The notes under the pieces were generated by a model. The model ran no database searches, was not told where the DNA came from, and worked only from the letters and a program-made list of their open reading frames with translations. This document shows positions 22,904 through 34,974 of a stretch of DNA of 64,000 bases, one piece after another (positions within the stretch are counted from its first letter, which is position 1; every line of letters starts with the position of its first letter). This stretch comes from Dolomedes plantarius (Eukaryota > Arthropoda > Arachnida > Araneae > Dolomedidae), in the NCBI GenBank assembly GCA_907164885.2, contig OU015496.1, positions 103,750,325-103,814,324 on the forward strand. The letters are read 5' to 3'. The position numbers were made by a program, and so were the translations under genes.

Positions 22904-23401
22904 CAGTAAAACCTAGTTTATTCGACCCTCGTGGATTCGTATCTCCGGATAATCCGGATAAGAATTGAAGACTTTTTTTAAACATTTAATGTTTAGATTA
23001 GATAACAATTTTTAACTATGATACCAAGAACGTAACTATAATACGCCAAATATTCGCATTTTAGTTTGATTCTATGTACAGTTCCTGCATAGATTGTAAA
23101 ATAAATTATGGTGATGCAATTCTTTTTCTTGAGTTTAAGAAATCTTCTCTAGAGTGCCACAGGACGTTGACGTGAATTGTCTCAGAAAAGTCCTTTTTTA
23201 TATTTGTTAATGTCTTGTAAACAATACTATGTAATTTTATTACAAAACGTAGTTTTTTATCGTAGTAAACGGTAAGTCTGCTTAGTTAATGATTTTGGTT
23301 TGCTTATTACCCATATTACCCGGATTATCCAGATTATCCGGATTTTCGATTGTCGGGATTGCCCATGGTCCCGGTTAGCCCGGATAAACGATGTTTTACT
23401 G
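22904..23401. mobile_element. Pogo/Tigger-like non-autonomous element
   Basis: Left end CAGTAAAACCTAGTTTATTC pairs with the right end GATAAACGATGTTTTACTG. TA follows the right end (23402-23403); the left flank is AA where TA is expected, probably a mutation. Internal to both ends are runs of ATCCGGAT-like sequence, as in pogo-family elements whose ends describe 'TCGATTATCC'. There is no ORF, so it is a 498-bp MITE. Confidence 0.7.
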
Positions 23402-23403
23402 TA

Positions 23404-24606
23404 TTTAATTTTATATTAAGTTATAAATGCTTTCATACTGCATTTCGCTGACACAATTGTATTTTGTTATTCAAACTAGATACTTGCATAAATATACCGA
23501 GAAAACGGATTAATTATTTTCTTTAAAAGAAAAGACAAGAATAAAAGTTGTTTCAAACGTATTTACCAAGTATATCATTTTATAGGCGTAAATTTAACAT
23601 TGAATTCAGCGATTTCTTTTCAGAAGGATACATATTTGTCCCGAGGTTTAAAGTTTGGCATCGAATTATATTTCTCTTTGGTATTACAAACTAATATAGA
23701 TTTAAAATTCTCGTATAAATACCCGTGATTTATTTAAGTTAAATCTATTATGGCTTTCACTTTTTAAAATTCTTCGGATACTGTTAAAGATGCCAGAATA
23801 ATAAAAAAATCCTTTTAAAAAATATTCAAATAGTTTTCAGAGCCGCTGCTGAGAGAACAAAAACAAAATCATAACAGTCCTTCGATACCATTCAAAATTT
23901 TAATATATATTATAATATAACTTAGAATTTTTGTATTATTTGCTTAGTCCCCCTTCCATTGGAGAATAAAATCAGCATGTTCTAAAGGAAGAATATGAAC
24001 ATGTTTAAAACTGATAAATATTTATGATACGGAATATCAAGTTTACATTTATGAACCATTTGAGTTTTACAACCTTCTCCTGACCTATTTTGCAGTTTCG
24101 ACTACGAGACAGAATTTTGTAAACCAAGCAATGAAGTTTTCATGGGGAGCTTTAATTCAAAATGTAGGTTATGTAAGAATTCACCCCAGGCATAAATATT
24201 TTATGTGGTACTTTTGGACTTAAAAACAATATATTTCGAGGAATTATTCAGTCTTCCGATGAAATGAAATTAATTTTGGTTCGGTTTGTTTACAAAGAGT
24301 GTTGGAAGTTTCTCAGATTTCGAAATAACTATTCGTTTGCTATATTCTGGGTATGGAATAGATTAATATGTTATTTTGACCGCGTAGGAAAATATATTTA
24401 AATTTCCATAGGATTTGAACCCAATTAGAGCCTACATGTTAGAACTGACAGATAATCCGATTGCTGTCTCACTTGTATTTCAAGACTATCCGAAAAAATG
24501 ACTTTTGCATTGATGTTAATTCCTCTTTGTTCATTACACTGAACTGACCAGGCTGTACAGTGTTTGGTGATAGCCTCCTGTTCATCACTGGTATCCGTCC
24601 AAGCGC
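23404..24606. other. No gene seen
   Basis: AT-rich, no supported ORF. Confidence 0.45.
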
Positions 24607-24647
24607 CCTGGTCTGGCCTTGCTCTTAAGAAGCAAGCTCAGACCAGG
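24607..24647. repeat. Hairpin-forming inverted repeat
   Basis: CCTGGTCTG (24607-24615) pairs with CAGACCAGG (24639-24647). The interior CTTGCTCTTAAGAAGCAAG is itself nearly self-complementary, giving an almost continuous stem. It lies about 110 bp before the mariner start codon; a role is not shown. Confidence 0.75.
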
Positions 24648-24758
24648 CACTGCTTTCTTCCCAGTCTTATGGAAATTTTGCACTTCGTTTTCAAAATTTC
24701 TCTGCAGGTGTTTATTCATGCGGTAGCTCTAATGTAACAGTTGTTAGTGCATTGCGTC

Positions 24759-25379
24759 ATGGAGCAAAGAGTCAATATAAAATTTTGCTTCAAATTAATC
24801 GAAATAATCCGTTTAGAAAAATCAAAGGTAAAGACAATGTTGATTACCCTTTTCGACGCACAGGGATTAATCCGTAAAGAATTCTTACCAGAAGGACAAA
24901 CAGTTAATGCTGATTTTTACTGCCATGTTCTCAAGCGCCTCTTGGAGCGTATTTATCGTGTGTGGCCGGAATTCGCTGCTGGGGATCATACAAGTGGTAC
25001 CTGTTGCACGATAATGCACGACATCATACTGCTATGTGTGTGAAACGATTAATCGCCAAGCATCAGATAACTGAGTTGTCCCACTTCTATACTTCTCTGA
25101 TCTTTCAGGCCAGACTTTTTCCGGTTTCCAAGACCAATATTGGCACTGAAAGGATATAGATTTGCAAACATTTCAGATATCCAAACTGCTGTTACCAGGA
25201 AACTTAAAGCAGTAGCGAAGGAGGACTATTCCAGAAGTTTCCAACACTTGTAGGAATTTTGTCAGATATGCATTACATCCGACGGGGAGTACTTCGAAAG
25301 ACAATAGGGTTCATTTTAAAAAATATTTAATATTGTAATATTTCTGTGATAACTCACCTTATTTATCAGTCGCACCTTG
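24759..25379 (+). pseudogene. Internally deleted mariner transposase (SETMAR-like)
   Basis: Mariner cut-and-paste transposase. The frame begins MEQRVNIKFCFKL, the family's usual N-terminus, then after about ten more residues jumps to SKVKTMLITLFDAQGLIRKE and FLPEGQTVNADFYCHVLKRL in the middle of the catalytic domain. Roughly 150 residues, including the DNA-binding domain and first catalytic Asp, are missing. The following DNARHHTAMCVKR, HFYTSL and the C-terminal DIQTAVTRKLKAVAKEDYSR are spread over other frames, ending at SDGEYFE near 25300. The right terminus TTATTTATCAGTCGCACCTT ends at 25379 before TA (25380-25381). I could not find the matching left terminus. Confidence 0.85.
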
Positions 25380-25381
25380 TA

Positions 25382-27258
25382 GATCATTTGTGAAAAGAAA
25401 TAGATGTCGCTGTATAATATCTTTCCTCCAATCAAGGGACGGAGAGAGAAGAAAGCCTCCAAGTCATTGGGAAGTTGTTGTAGGGCTACGACATCACGTG
25501 TTACTTTACTGAGGAGTCATTTTGACTTGCTTGTGACCCCATATGGTGACTTGTCTTAGTCAGATTGGCGCAACGGCTTCTCACAGTCAAGTCGTTTCAA
25601 GATCACAAGGAGACGAGACTGTGTTCCCGAAAATCGGTTACCGCTGCATGTGTAGCCTGTGTGACTTGCTACGTGGTCACTTTGATATCTCTGAGTTATT
25701 TGGGTTAATCTGAACTTTTTTGGTTAAGGTAGGGTTTTAGTACAACTAGTGCACATTTCATTATATTAGGAACAAACGGGGTCCGATACTGGATTGTTTG
25801 GAGAAGAGGAATTTTTCAAATTGGATCTTTTTCATTAAAGGCTACCTTGAGAGAAACTCAAATGCCTAAGAGACTCTAGACAGCATGAAACTTACGTTGA
25901 AGAAACTTTTGCAGTAAGAATAAACGGCTATTTTTAAAAATGGTATGAAATCTATGACTTTGGGGGTTGTTTCATGCTTAGAATCCAAGAGACGATTTAC
26001 TAAGTATTACCTAACAAATTAATAATAGAAATTTCATTTTAGATTCAAGCGTTTTCTGACATTTTTGACTGTATTTTTGTACAGACTTTTATCTTTATCT
26101 TTTATTTTACCAAATGGAATAGAAATTTACGTTTTTTTGTTGAAATAAAAACACTGGAAATTTCCTCCCTTTTATTTGTAAATAAAGAAAAAATGGATTA
26201 TGATTATTTTTTTGCCTTCATATAGATGAATAGTGATAATTTTTGATTTTTCACTGTGAAAAATATTCGTTCATCAAACGTAATAGATACCGAATACCAA
26301 AGATTCTCCAATTTTTTTAATCTATTATTTAACGTTTTCTTCAAACGTAATGTTTAATTGTCAAAATAGGTTTAATTTTTTTATAAATTGGACGTTAGAG
26401 GGCGTTGATGAAACAAAAATGGATTTCATCATGTTTAACGTTCAAGTTTTCATCATTTCTTTTATTTAACTTCATTGAAAGATATAAGCGATGACCTGAA
26501 ATTAGTCTTACAATAAAGGGGTTCAAATTGCGCGAACTTATATCCTATCTTATCACTGATATTTTAATACTACACATTTGCTCAAGATTTCCATGTAATA
26601 TTCATCTCGTTCAAAAAAACATATGAAAGAAATTTTTATAACTTTGATCACATTTTACCCCCTTTAGAACAAGCATAACATTTTCCTCCCTGAATATCAT
26701 TTTTTGGAAATACTGCCTGATTATGAAGTTTACTACAAAATCTTCATTTCAAAGCACAATATATTCGAAAGTTTAGTGCTTTTATAAATATTTAATGTTA
26801 TCCTTTCGAAATGTAAATAATGCTTTCGTAGTAATATTTTATTTTCTGTTGGGAAATATACGCTTTCGTAAACATGCTCATTGCTTTTCTAAAAACCAAA
26901 ATGTTTATAACCCTTTTGTTGGATGTAATATACGGTTTTCATATTTATTTATTTTAATGTTGATTTAAATGTATAGGTGAAGTAATTAAACTTTATCTTT
27001 TTGCAACAACATTGTATCACCAATATTGCTGAAACATATATACAATTTGATTTTTTAAAATTTACACATTTATTATTTTTTTACTTTCCAAGAGCGTTCA
27101 GAAATTTTATAGTAATTATTACGAATTTGTTTATTTGTATGTGCACCTGTACATGAATTGAAAGAAAAAGAAACTGATGAAAACGGTCAGCTTACTGTAT
27201 TTAATTTTTATCTGAATATCTGATTATCTAATTATATGATGAAAACAAGGAAATAATA
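25382..27258. other. No gene seen
   Basis: AT-rich sequence; a less AT-rich part at about 25420-25700 shows no readable protein or element ends. Confidence 0.4.
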
Positions 27259-28186
27259 ATGAAGGAAGAAATATTTAATGCTGAAAATTCTGAAACTAGT
27301 ATTAGAATTTTAGAGGATATACATGAATTAATTAGCATCGATTGGACATTAGATGAAACACCTAAAACCGATCACATCTTTTATACAGATGGATCCAAGA
27401 AAGGGGAAAATATTGGTGCAGGAGTGGTTTACTACAAAGGAGATAATAAGGAAATCTTCAAGGAAAGACTAAAAAATGGAAATTCCTATATAGCTGAACT
27501 GCATGCCATACAAATGGTAATAGAAATTATGAGGGAAAAGATTATTAGAAAAAGCGACATTTTTACCGACTCAAGGAGTGCGAATGAAGCACTAAAGTCA
27601 ATCATGTATAAGGAAGAACAAGTAGCTTACATCAAAAGAATGCTGAAAAAAGAAAAGTTGATTATTTTCCTACATTGGGTTAAAGCCCATGTTGGAATAA
27701 CTGGTAACGAAGAAGCGAAGAAGGCGGCGAAAGAGGCATCTGAAAAGGAGACTATAGATAAATATTTTAAAATCAGCAGGAACGCAGTTAAAAGGAAAAT
27801 AGAAAATAACGAAATTGAAGATTGGCAATATGAATGGGATCATTCAATTAAGGGTAGAAAGACGTACCAAATATTTAGCAAGGTTAAAGAAGATAGATTA
27901 TTCGGAGATTAAGATAAATCAAGCATTAACGAGCCATGGTTCATTTGCTGAATATCAGAACAGATTCCATAATAAACCTAATACATGGTCATGCGGTGAG
28001 ATTCAAACTGTAGAACATTGCCTATTTGACTGCATCAACTTTAATCATCTTAGAGTGTGTTTACCTGCAGATATAACAAACTGGGACAGACACAAATTCT
28101 TTACAGATTTTTATTGTGAAATTTTTATTAAAAAGGTGATCTCCATTTTGATGGATGAGCACATTCCTTTCTGCCATTCGTCATAG
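27259..28186 (+). pseudogene. LINE fragment: RNase H domain and C-terminal zinc knuckle
   Basis: Remnant of a non-LTR retrotransposon ORF2 C-terminus. Frame 1 (27259-27912, 217 residues) is an RNase H domain: HIFYTDGSKKGENIGAGVVY with the first catalytic Asp, SYIAELHAIQMVIE with the Glu, IFTDSRSANEAL with the next Asp, and HWVKAHVGITGNEEAKKAAK containing the conserved His and GN-(E)A motif. Near 27900 the sense frame shifts by one; the continuation (to 28186) has LTSHGSFAEYQNRF, then C..GEIQTVEHCLFDC, the CCHC-like tail seen after RNase H in R1/I/LOA-type LINEs. An in-frame TAA at 27229 precedes the ATG and no reverse transcriptase is seen upstream, so the copy is 5' truncated. The RNase H is intact in itself. 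Confidence 0.88.
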
Positions 28187-28974
28187 TAGCTTAGTTCTTG
28201 TTGGGTTCCTTGTTGGTTTTTTTATATCTCTATTTATAGTGGTACTTACCTGAAAATATTGCAATTATAGTGAATATAAAATTAAGCAGCGTATGTTGAT
28301 GATTATTTGATATACTATGTGCAGACAAAACAATAATACATGTAGTGCGTATGAGGCACAGCATAACGGCAGTGCTGGAAAGTGTGGTTCACTGAAATTT
28401 TTAGTTGTATGAAATATGATGTATCGAGCAATGATTAATAGATTATTGTAAATGCATTGAAACATGTACCGGGTGTAATAGAATGGATAATTTAATATTC
28501 TATATCATATAAAATAAGAAAAGCAGTAAAGGTAGCTCATTAATATGCTATAATATAGTGTCAAAAGGAGTTAAAAATAAAATGAACACCGACATCATGT
28601 TGAAAATATGTATATGGTATCAATGTATGTATCAGTGTAACGTAAGGTATATTTTACAGTAGTATATTGATAATTTAATGTGATTTTATACAATTGGTTT
28701 TCAATTTAGAATTAACAGATTGGAATGGAATTTAATTGTGGAGTACAAATTGCAACTGTGTTGTAATTATGTAAAGGTGGTTGTGCTCTGTGTCGCAGTT
28801 AGTATTGTGTATTGTGTAATTAGTGATATGTATAGTATTAAGCAGAGTTGAAGTAATGTGTTACATATAGGGTATTATTTATATACAGTGCACTTATGTT
28901 ACGTATTTTGTACGGCCCAATGACAAATCTAAATATAACAGGGTAATACTTAAAGAAGAAAATGTTGCTTTGGT
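28187..28974. other. AT-rich non-coding, perhaps the LINE 3' region
   Basis: No gene. It follows the LINE fragment directly and is rich in TGTAT/GTAT patterns; it may be its 3' untranslated tail, but no poly(A) or short tandem tail was identified to set the end. Confidence 0.35.
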
Positions 28975-29412
28975 GTGACGGCCCCGCCGGTCCTGAAGTG
29001 GACTGGTAGGAGCGCTGTCGCGACGAATTTTTGTCAGCAGGAAAATTCACCGTATTATCTAGCGATAGGAACGGCAAGACTTACGAATCCTTATCTGAAT
29101 ATCTATGGTTTATACGGAGATCAAGTACACGATATTTGGGGGATATTGACCCAATATCTCTCTTTCCTGTTACGGTATTCTACGATTTCATTATGTATAA
29201 GAATAGATCACGAAGCCCATCATTTCTTGGAAATAGTACGGTTGGTTTCAAGTATTGGCAATCCTATTTCTCTCTTAAAAGCAGGAAAGGGTAGAATATT
29301 TTTTAGGAGTCCCAATTCAATTATTAAGGACCAATTAAAAAAAGATAAACCCACAAAAAGAGGAGGTCTGAAACGATCTCCTGCTAAATTACCCGTCACT
29401 TCAATTATATAG
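28975..29412 (+). CDS. Unrecognised 145-residue ORF
   Basis: One of the longest ORFs not explained by a known element. It starts near a GC-rich patch (GCCCCGCCGGTCCTG) and contains SPYYLAIGTARLTNPYLNIY and GIDHEAHH-like text (RIDHEAHHFLEIVRLVSSIG), then a basic tail (KDQLKKDKPTKRGGLKRSPA). Two other frames are open for 79-87 codons over the same stretch, which weakens the case for real coding. No motif, signal peptide or splice site was recognised. It lies between a LINE fragment and a mariner-like repeat, so an unknown element is a likely source. Confidence 0.25.
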   Translation: MTAPPVLKWTGRSAVATNFCQQENSPYYLAIGTARLTNPYLNIYGLYGDQVHDIWGILTQYLSFLLRYSTISLCIRIDHEAHHFLEIVRLVSSIGNPISLLKAGKGRIFFRSPNSIIKDQLKKDKPTKRGGLKRSPAKLPVTSII

Positions 29413-29708
29413 GATTTACTGCGACCTACTATGAAACTGGAAAATTACAGAAGCAAACGGTTTGTAAGCTTCAAAACTAACACCAGGTGATGATAAGAAA
29501 AAATCAGCTGCCTACATACGCCCAGCAGTGTGGACTAGTATTGGATGTCTAGGAGGCTTTGCTGATGCTATCATTCCACGTTTCCCGTTACCGTGTGCGG
29601 TCTAAAGCATGCCCTAACCAAACGAAACCAGTTGTAAAATAGAGTTGACGGGTATGAAGTTAGGAGATAATATTCACTTTTTATCGGCCACTTCTAAGTG
29701 GTACTAGT
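29413..29708. other. No gene seen
   Basis: Nothing recognisable between the 145-residue ORF and the duplicated segment starting at 29709. Confidence 0.4.
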
Positions 29709-30654
29709 CAATGTGGCATTTAATCTCTGCTATTATCAATAATAATGATTATATTCTGCAAGACTTTAGTGATGGTAGCAGGGCAATTTGGTCTTAAAGA
29801 AGCCTAAAAGTACTCTATGAACGCCCATATCAGTGAAGAATATATTTTGTGATTACTATATTAAATGTATCACTGCGCGAAATTAATTAAGTTATACCGC
29901 ATTTAATAATGTTACACGAACATAACTTTATATAGGGTGATTCAGTCGAAAGAGGCCCCGAATATTCTGTAATGTCTTCTCGATAGGATGAATCAATCTA
30001 AGCCCCCCCCCCCAAAAAAAGAAAAAATACGCTGCATACATTGACGTATATGTAATCGATTGCATTACATGCGATGCTGGAAATGGTCTCCATTCTCTGC
30101 CACACATATTTCGACGTGGCGATCCATGTTCCTTAACAAGGAATGATATCGAGGAGAGAATAGCAGCAACTGCACGTTGGATGATTTCCTTAAAATATCC
30201 CACAGTGCGAAGCTTATTCCGATATCATTTTACAGAAGGAAGAAGTCTGGTGGTGCTTTCCAGTGACTTTGGTGGCCAAAGCCCCTTTGAAATGACCCTG
30301 TTGCCAAAAAATAAAGACTCATTTTCCGCATTGCTTCTAGCCGATGTGGAATACATTGTTCCCTCTTCCTGAGAGCAACCTTCCGTTAATTCCCGATCAT
30401 TCAGGTGATTCACGAACTGTGCAAAAATGTCTACGTACACATCGGTGAGTTGCCAGAAAAAAATGGTGCCTATGATGCGCAACCGAGTCAAGAGGCATCT
30501 TGCATCAACTTATTGATCTCGGAGAGGTATTTGGTGAGTAGCGAAGTGTTTTTCAGTGGTCCCTATGCGAATGTTTTGCGAGTTAATATAACCCGACAAA
30601 TGGAACCATGCCTCATCCAAGAACCATGGGGTGTGATGTACCATCGACTGAGGG
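29709..30654. repeat. Segment also found at 6833-8322 (copy 2)
   Basis: Matches copy 1 from CAATGTGGCATTTAAT through the mariner-like transposase remnant to about GACTGAGG near 30654. At 29836-29885 the sequence is continuous where copy 1 carries the foldback element, so it shows the unoccupied site (ATTACTATATTAAATG). Confidence 0.75.
29933..30654 (-). pseudogene. Mariner-like element and transposase remnant, copy 2
   Basis: Left terminus TAGGGTGATTCAGTCGAAAG matches those at 6751 and 7621. The minus-strand transposase is more decayed than copy 1: one frame (30491-30225) reads RLRIIGTIFFWQLTDVYVD, ELTEGCSQEE in place of the FQQDGA catalytic block, then FFGNRVISKGLWPPKS, where the SPDL motif is lost by frame change. 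Downstream parts with WDILRKSSNVQLLLFSPRYH-like text are in another frame. The catalytic Asp after QQ is not present (QEEG), so the enzyme would be dead even if re-framed. The end at 30654 is where similarity to copy 1 stops. Confidence 0.75.
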
Positions 30655-32497
30655 ACACAAATCCCATTGTTTCAGTCACATTGCTTCGATCTAACGAGAG
30701 TTATTGCAGAATATTAGGTACAATATTTTGTTTAAACCTGTTTGCACCTTACAATGCTGAATCCTCATATTAAAAATAATTAATTAATTAAAAAAAAGCC
30801 TGCATGTAAAAAGAATTTTCTTGTCACTAAAGAATATAATTTGAAAGAGCATGTAACATATAAATCAGCATGATTTTTATTATAAAATTATATAAAATGT
30901 AGGTGTCACATAGTGGAAATATTAAAATTCAAGTTAAATTACTATGCGTCTATCAACTCGTTCAGTTAATAGATACAGATATACTTGAGTTCTAATTCGT
31001 GTAACATCGCTTACGAGTAAATTTTAATATCAAGATGAAGGGATTTTTTGCGCGTTTAATGACACTTAAACATACTAAAGTGAAAATGTTTAAATAAGGA
31101 TGAAAAAACTTACAATCTGTACCTATAATCGAGTGACTTCCTATCTGAAATTTAATAATTTAAACGTCCGCATCTAAACTTCTTTTTTCAGTTTCACTTG
31201 TGACAATTTTTGACAGTTTCATACTCGAATGTTTCACAAGGTTTTATGGCAAAAAAAAAATTACTACACTTGTCATTTCAGAAAACTCACAGATTTAATA
31301 GCAACTAAAATTAAAAGAATGTGATTCGTGATAAAAACTTGTATGTTTGTTTCATCCAAGGAAAGATTGGAGAGAACTGTCAATTTTTTGCTACACGTAT
31401 GCCATATTGAACTTTTTACACGGGTGAAAAATAAAGTTATTCATGTTTAATGAAATCTCTCTGTGTCATAAGGTAAAATAAAAGTTCTTATCCTACAGTC
31501 CTAAAAAAATTTTTAAAATAGAAAAATTGAGATAATATTCAGCGTATAATGAAATCTTTTATCAAATACATGTAAAATTAAAATAGAGGCATCTAACGGG
31601 AAAATATTCTTTTTCTTATGTACTAATGAGAAATCTTCCTTCTTCTAAATTAAATCTAAAGTTAAAAAGTATATATTAAAAGGAAATTTCAACTTTTTTT
31701 AAAACAGTTTACGACTTGACCGTAATATTGCACTCTAGAGATACAAAAATTAATTGATTTTACTGCCGGATATTAATGCATCATTTTGAAGTTTCAGCTG
31801 CAAGCGATATCCAAATTAGTATTTTAGTCAAATTTTAGCAAAAAAATATTTTTACGAAAGTTATATTACATTAGAGAGTCTAACAAACTAAAAAAACTAA
31901 TTTAGAATTAGAATTCAGAGTTTTTTCAATAAGAACTAAGTTTATATTAAAAAGTTATATTAAGGGAAAAAACTGCAATTTATTTTGATATTCTGACATC
32001 AAAATAACTATATTTAAGGGAAATTCATTTGATAGTTTCAAGGGAAAACTATACTTAATAATAGTTTCTGTTTTTGTTTAAAGTACCCTAGGGTCTTAGA
32101 AATATTGGGGAAGAAAATGCTAAACGATTTTTTTAAGTACACATTAATAACTCAGAATAGATACGCCAGAATAGCAAGTAATATTGCAGTCATTTTTTTA
32201 ATAAAACACAGTATTTTGAAATTCTCATATAACTTTTTATATATAAAGAGAATTACACTGGTAGTTTACTACTATATTTTTCAATATAACTATTAACTTT
32301 CTTTGCAAGCTCGTTGTGCCTGTAGAAATACAATTAAATGGCCTTTTCAAACTTTTTAAAATGTAACACTTAGGTGTGTTGAATCTTGAATTATGATACT
32401 GGAGAAAATGCCATACCTCTGGTTCGGGTATTGGAACAAAGTTGTTAAAAACGAAACAGGATTTCAAAAATCATAACTTGTTTTCAATACTATAACA
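30655..32497. other. No gene seen
   Basis: Very AT-rich, without ORFs of interest or pairable repeat ends. Confidence 0.45.
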
Positions 32498-33213
32498 CTA
32501 GCTGAATACCGTGCTTCGCTACGGAGTACATTCAAATTAAATACCACGGTCAATGTATGCAATTAATGCCAAAAAAAATTTATGAAAAAATCATAACTTA
32601 TATTTTATAGACAAAATAATGTAGAAGAAAATATTGAAATTAAATACAGCGGTCAATGTATGCAATTAATTTGTATGTTTAATATCCATAAAACGTACTA
32701 ATTTGAATTAAATTCTTAAAAAACCTTTCATCTCAATTAGTCTAGTGGTTGAATTTCATCTTTTACTGTATTTTAAAATGTTTTGTGAATTTATTTCGTT
32801 GTAATGCACGTGACGCAAAATTAATTTCAAGTATCACAAAAAAAAGAAACCACGTGATCAGCATTTAATAAATTAAGTTCTAAAAATTAATCTATGAAAA
32901 TTCACCAAAAATCAGAAAAGAGACATGAAGATTCGAAAAGGATTTTATTTTAAAGGAATTTTTATAATATTTTTCGTGATATTTTTTATAACCCTTAAAT
33001 TATTATTTTAAATACAAACTTCAAAGAATGTTACGAAAACAGCTTAAAAGTTTAATTTAAAAAATCTAAGGAGAATTTTTCAAATATCTTTCTTAGTGCA
33101 CCCTTACACTATAAGAGGAATCTCCATGCAAAATTTCAGCCCTTTAGGTCCAGCGGTTTGGTCTTTGCGTTATCTCTTCTAGTCAGTCAGTCAGTTACGG
33201 AACTATTTTATAA
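32498..33213 (-). mobile_element. Non-autonomous Helitron, 'CAGTCAGT' family, copy B
   Basis: On the plus strand it begins CTAG (32498-32501) after A, then CTGAATACCGTGCTTCGCTA, the complement of the 3' end of copy A. It runs to AAATTTCAGCCCTTTAGGTC, CAGTCAGTCAGTTACGGAAC and TTTTATA near 33213. The expected 5' terminal TCTATATA is not intact, so this edge is approximate. An internal stretch is duplicated: TCAATGTATGCAATTAAT occurs near 32551 and again near 32655. Confidence 0.75.
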
Positions 33214-34175
33214 TGGACTCCCAAACTCTTTACATTTGGGCCACTCTAGGGAGTAAGATTGGAACTCTGGCCACACTTGTTAGAATTTCAGTTTTGTTCA
33301 ATGTTTTATATATTAAATCAAAGTAAAATCAGGATACATATCAGGAACATGTAAAATTTAAGTTCAAATTAATACTTGCCACATTGTTGCTTTTATTCAG
33401 TTATTAAAAACTATAAGCAACACACACCAGAATAGCATATATTTATAAAGTTTCAAAAACAGCTGTGGGATTCACTGTAATAATACACTAGAGGACTATA
33501 ATGGAAATCGCTAAAATGAGAAGTGAGTCTTATTTATATGAGATTTGTGATTGATGCTTAAAGCACAAATATTTGATATCAGGCCTAATATTTGTGGGCA
33601 AGTGAGTAGATAATTAAGCCTCGAGAACGAGTATGTTGATTTGTGTCACAATCTGTCCGGCAAGAGAGTAATTAATTCAAATTAATATTTATTTTTAGTG
33701 GGCCATACTAATATCTGGTTAACCTAAAAAAATCTCGCGGAACCCCTGGGCGATCTCACGCCATCCTAAAGTGCCGCTGCACACCAGATGGAAATCACTT
33801 ATAGAGGAGGAGTTATGGCCTGGAAGTGTGCGTCGTCCACTGGACCCAATCTTTTTTCGTTTATTGATGAAATAAATAATCATTTCAAATATCTTGAACT
33901 TTAGGAACGTAATTTATAGCCTTGTTTACAAAAATACAACAATGAATGGCTTTTTCTATTCTACCTACGCAAACAAACTAAACATACAGCTTTGACTATG
34001 AGGCTTCGACAGCAATTTAAGTTTACTGACGATATATATAAATTTATCCATCTCCCCATATCAGCTGTTCATAAGCCGAATCGGTTAAGTCCACTCATTG
34101 GAATTTTTGAAATTTCAATATCAAAGCACTTGACTGACTCCTCAATTTTTACATTCATAATAAATTTTCTGAAAA
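33214..34175. other. No gene seen
   Basis: No recognisable coding or element. The 75-codon ORF at 33992 has no motif and ends inside the SINE tail. Confidence 0.4.
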
Positions 34176-34184
34176 ATAAGGATT

Positions 34185-34505
34185 GTTTGTTTGTTGATTG
34201 TTGTCGTGCCTGCGAATAGAAGCACTATCCTAAGAAAACGGGGTGTCATTGCCTCATGAGACGTTGGACTTCTATACGTTGGTCCGCGAGTTTTGAACCG
34301 AGTCAAATGACGGGACCGGACCTCTTGATCCCGCACCCCCAGAAGTAAATTTGAAAACTTGAAGGACATTGCAGCCATGGCAGATTTTTCGTGCACCAGC
34401 CGCCATTAGTGTGCACGGCGATGGCTTCATCAGCGACGGGCATCGAACCAGGGAGGTTCAGATCACTAGCTCTCTGCCTTTGCCAACTGGGACAACGCGC
34501 CCATG
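34185..34505 (-). mobile_element. tRNA-derived SINE with 9-bp target duplications
   Basis: Read on the minus strand from 34505, the head GGGCGCGTTGTCCCAGTTGG (box A region) and GGTTCGATGCCCGTC (box B) form a tRNA-like internal RNA polymerase III promoter. The body ends in ACAACAATCAACAAACAAAC, a CAA-type tail. ATAAGGATT flanks both sides (34176-34184 and 34506-34514), a clean target duplication. The body does not match the SINE family at 16858 and 22351, so this is a second family. Confidence 0.85.
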
Positions 34506-34514
34506 ATAAGGATT

Positions 34515-34972
34515 AACACCACTAAGTGACAAAATATTTTTTTGGCCGTCGAATAATAAATAACTTCTTTCAGAAGCCAATCCAATTAAGTCCATACTCT
34601 AACGTAAATCGTTTCAATAATGCAATACACAAGCAGAAGCAAGCCCTTGATGATAACGGTAAATCGTTTAGTGTTGTTTCATTACAAAAAAATAAAATAA
34701 TCTAGTCAGTTACAGTCTAACTGCTGCAGAGGTAAGTAATTGTGAATTTTTAAACAATTATTTAAATTTTTTCTGTAGTAAAAACACATTTGAAGACTGA
34801 ATTGGAAGTCCCTTAGTTACACAAAAATTGAAATTATAATAATGATCACGCCGAGGATATTCTATGTTATAGATTTTATATATCGTCAGATAAAAGCTAA
34901 GTCTGCAGTAATTCATTCTAAAATATGTATTTGAATTTATAATTTCAGAGTAATTTAAAAAAGAAAACAATG
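34515..34972. other. No gene seen
   Basis: AT-rich. The 100-codon minus ORF here overlaps the pogo-like terminus and is unsupported. Confidence 0.4.
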
Positions 34973-34974
34973 TA

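Noticed and set aside
25560..25640. tRNA-like sequence near TTGGCGCAACGGCTTCTCAC
   Set aside because: No box B at the right distance and no acceptor stem pairing.
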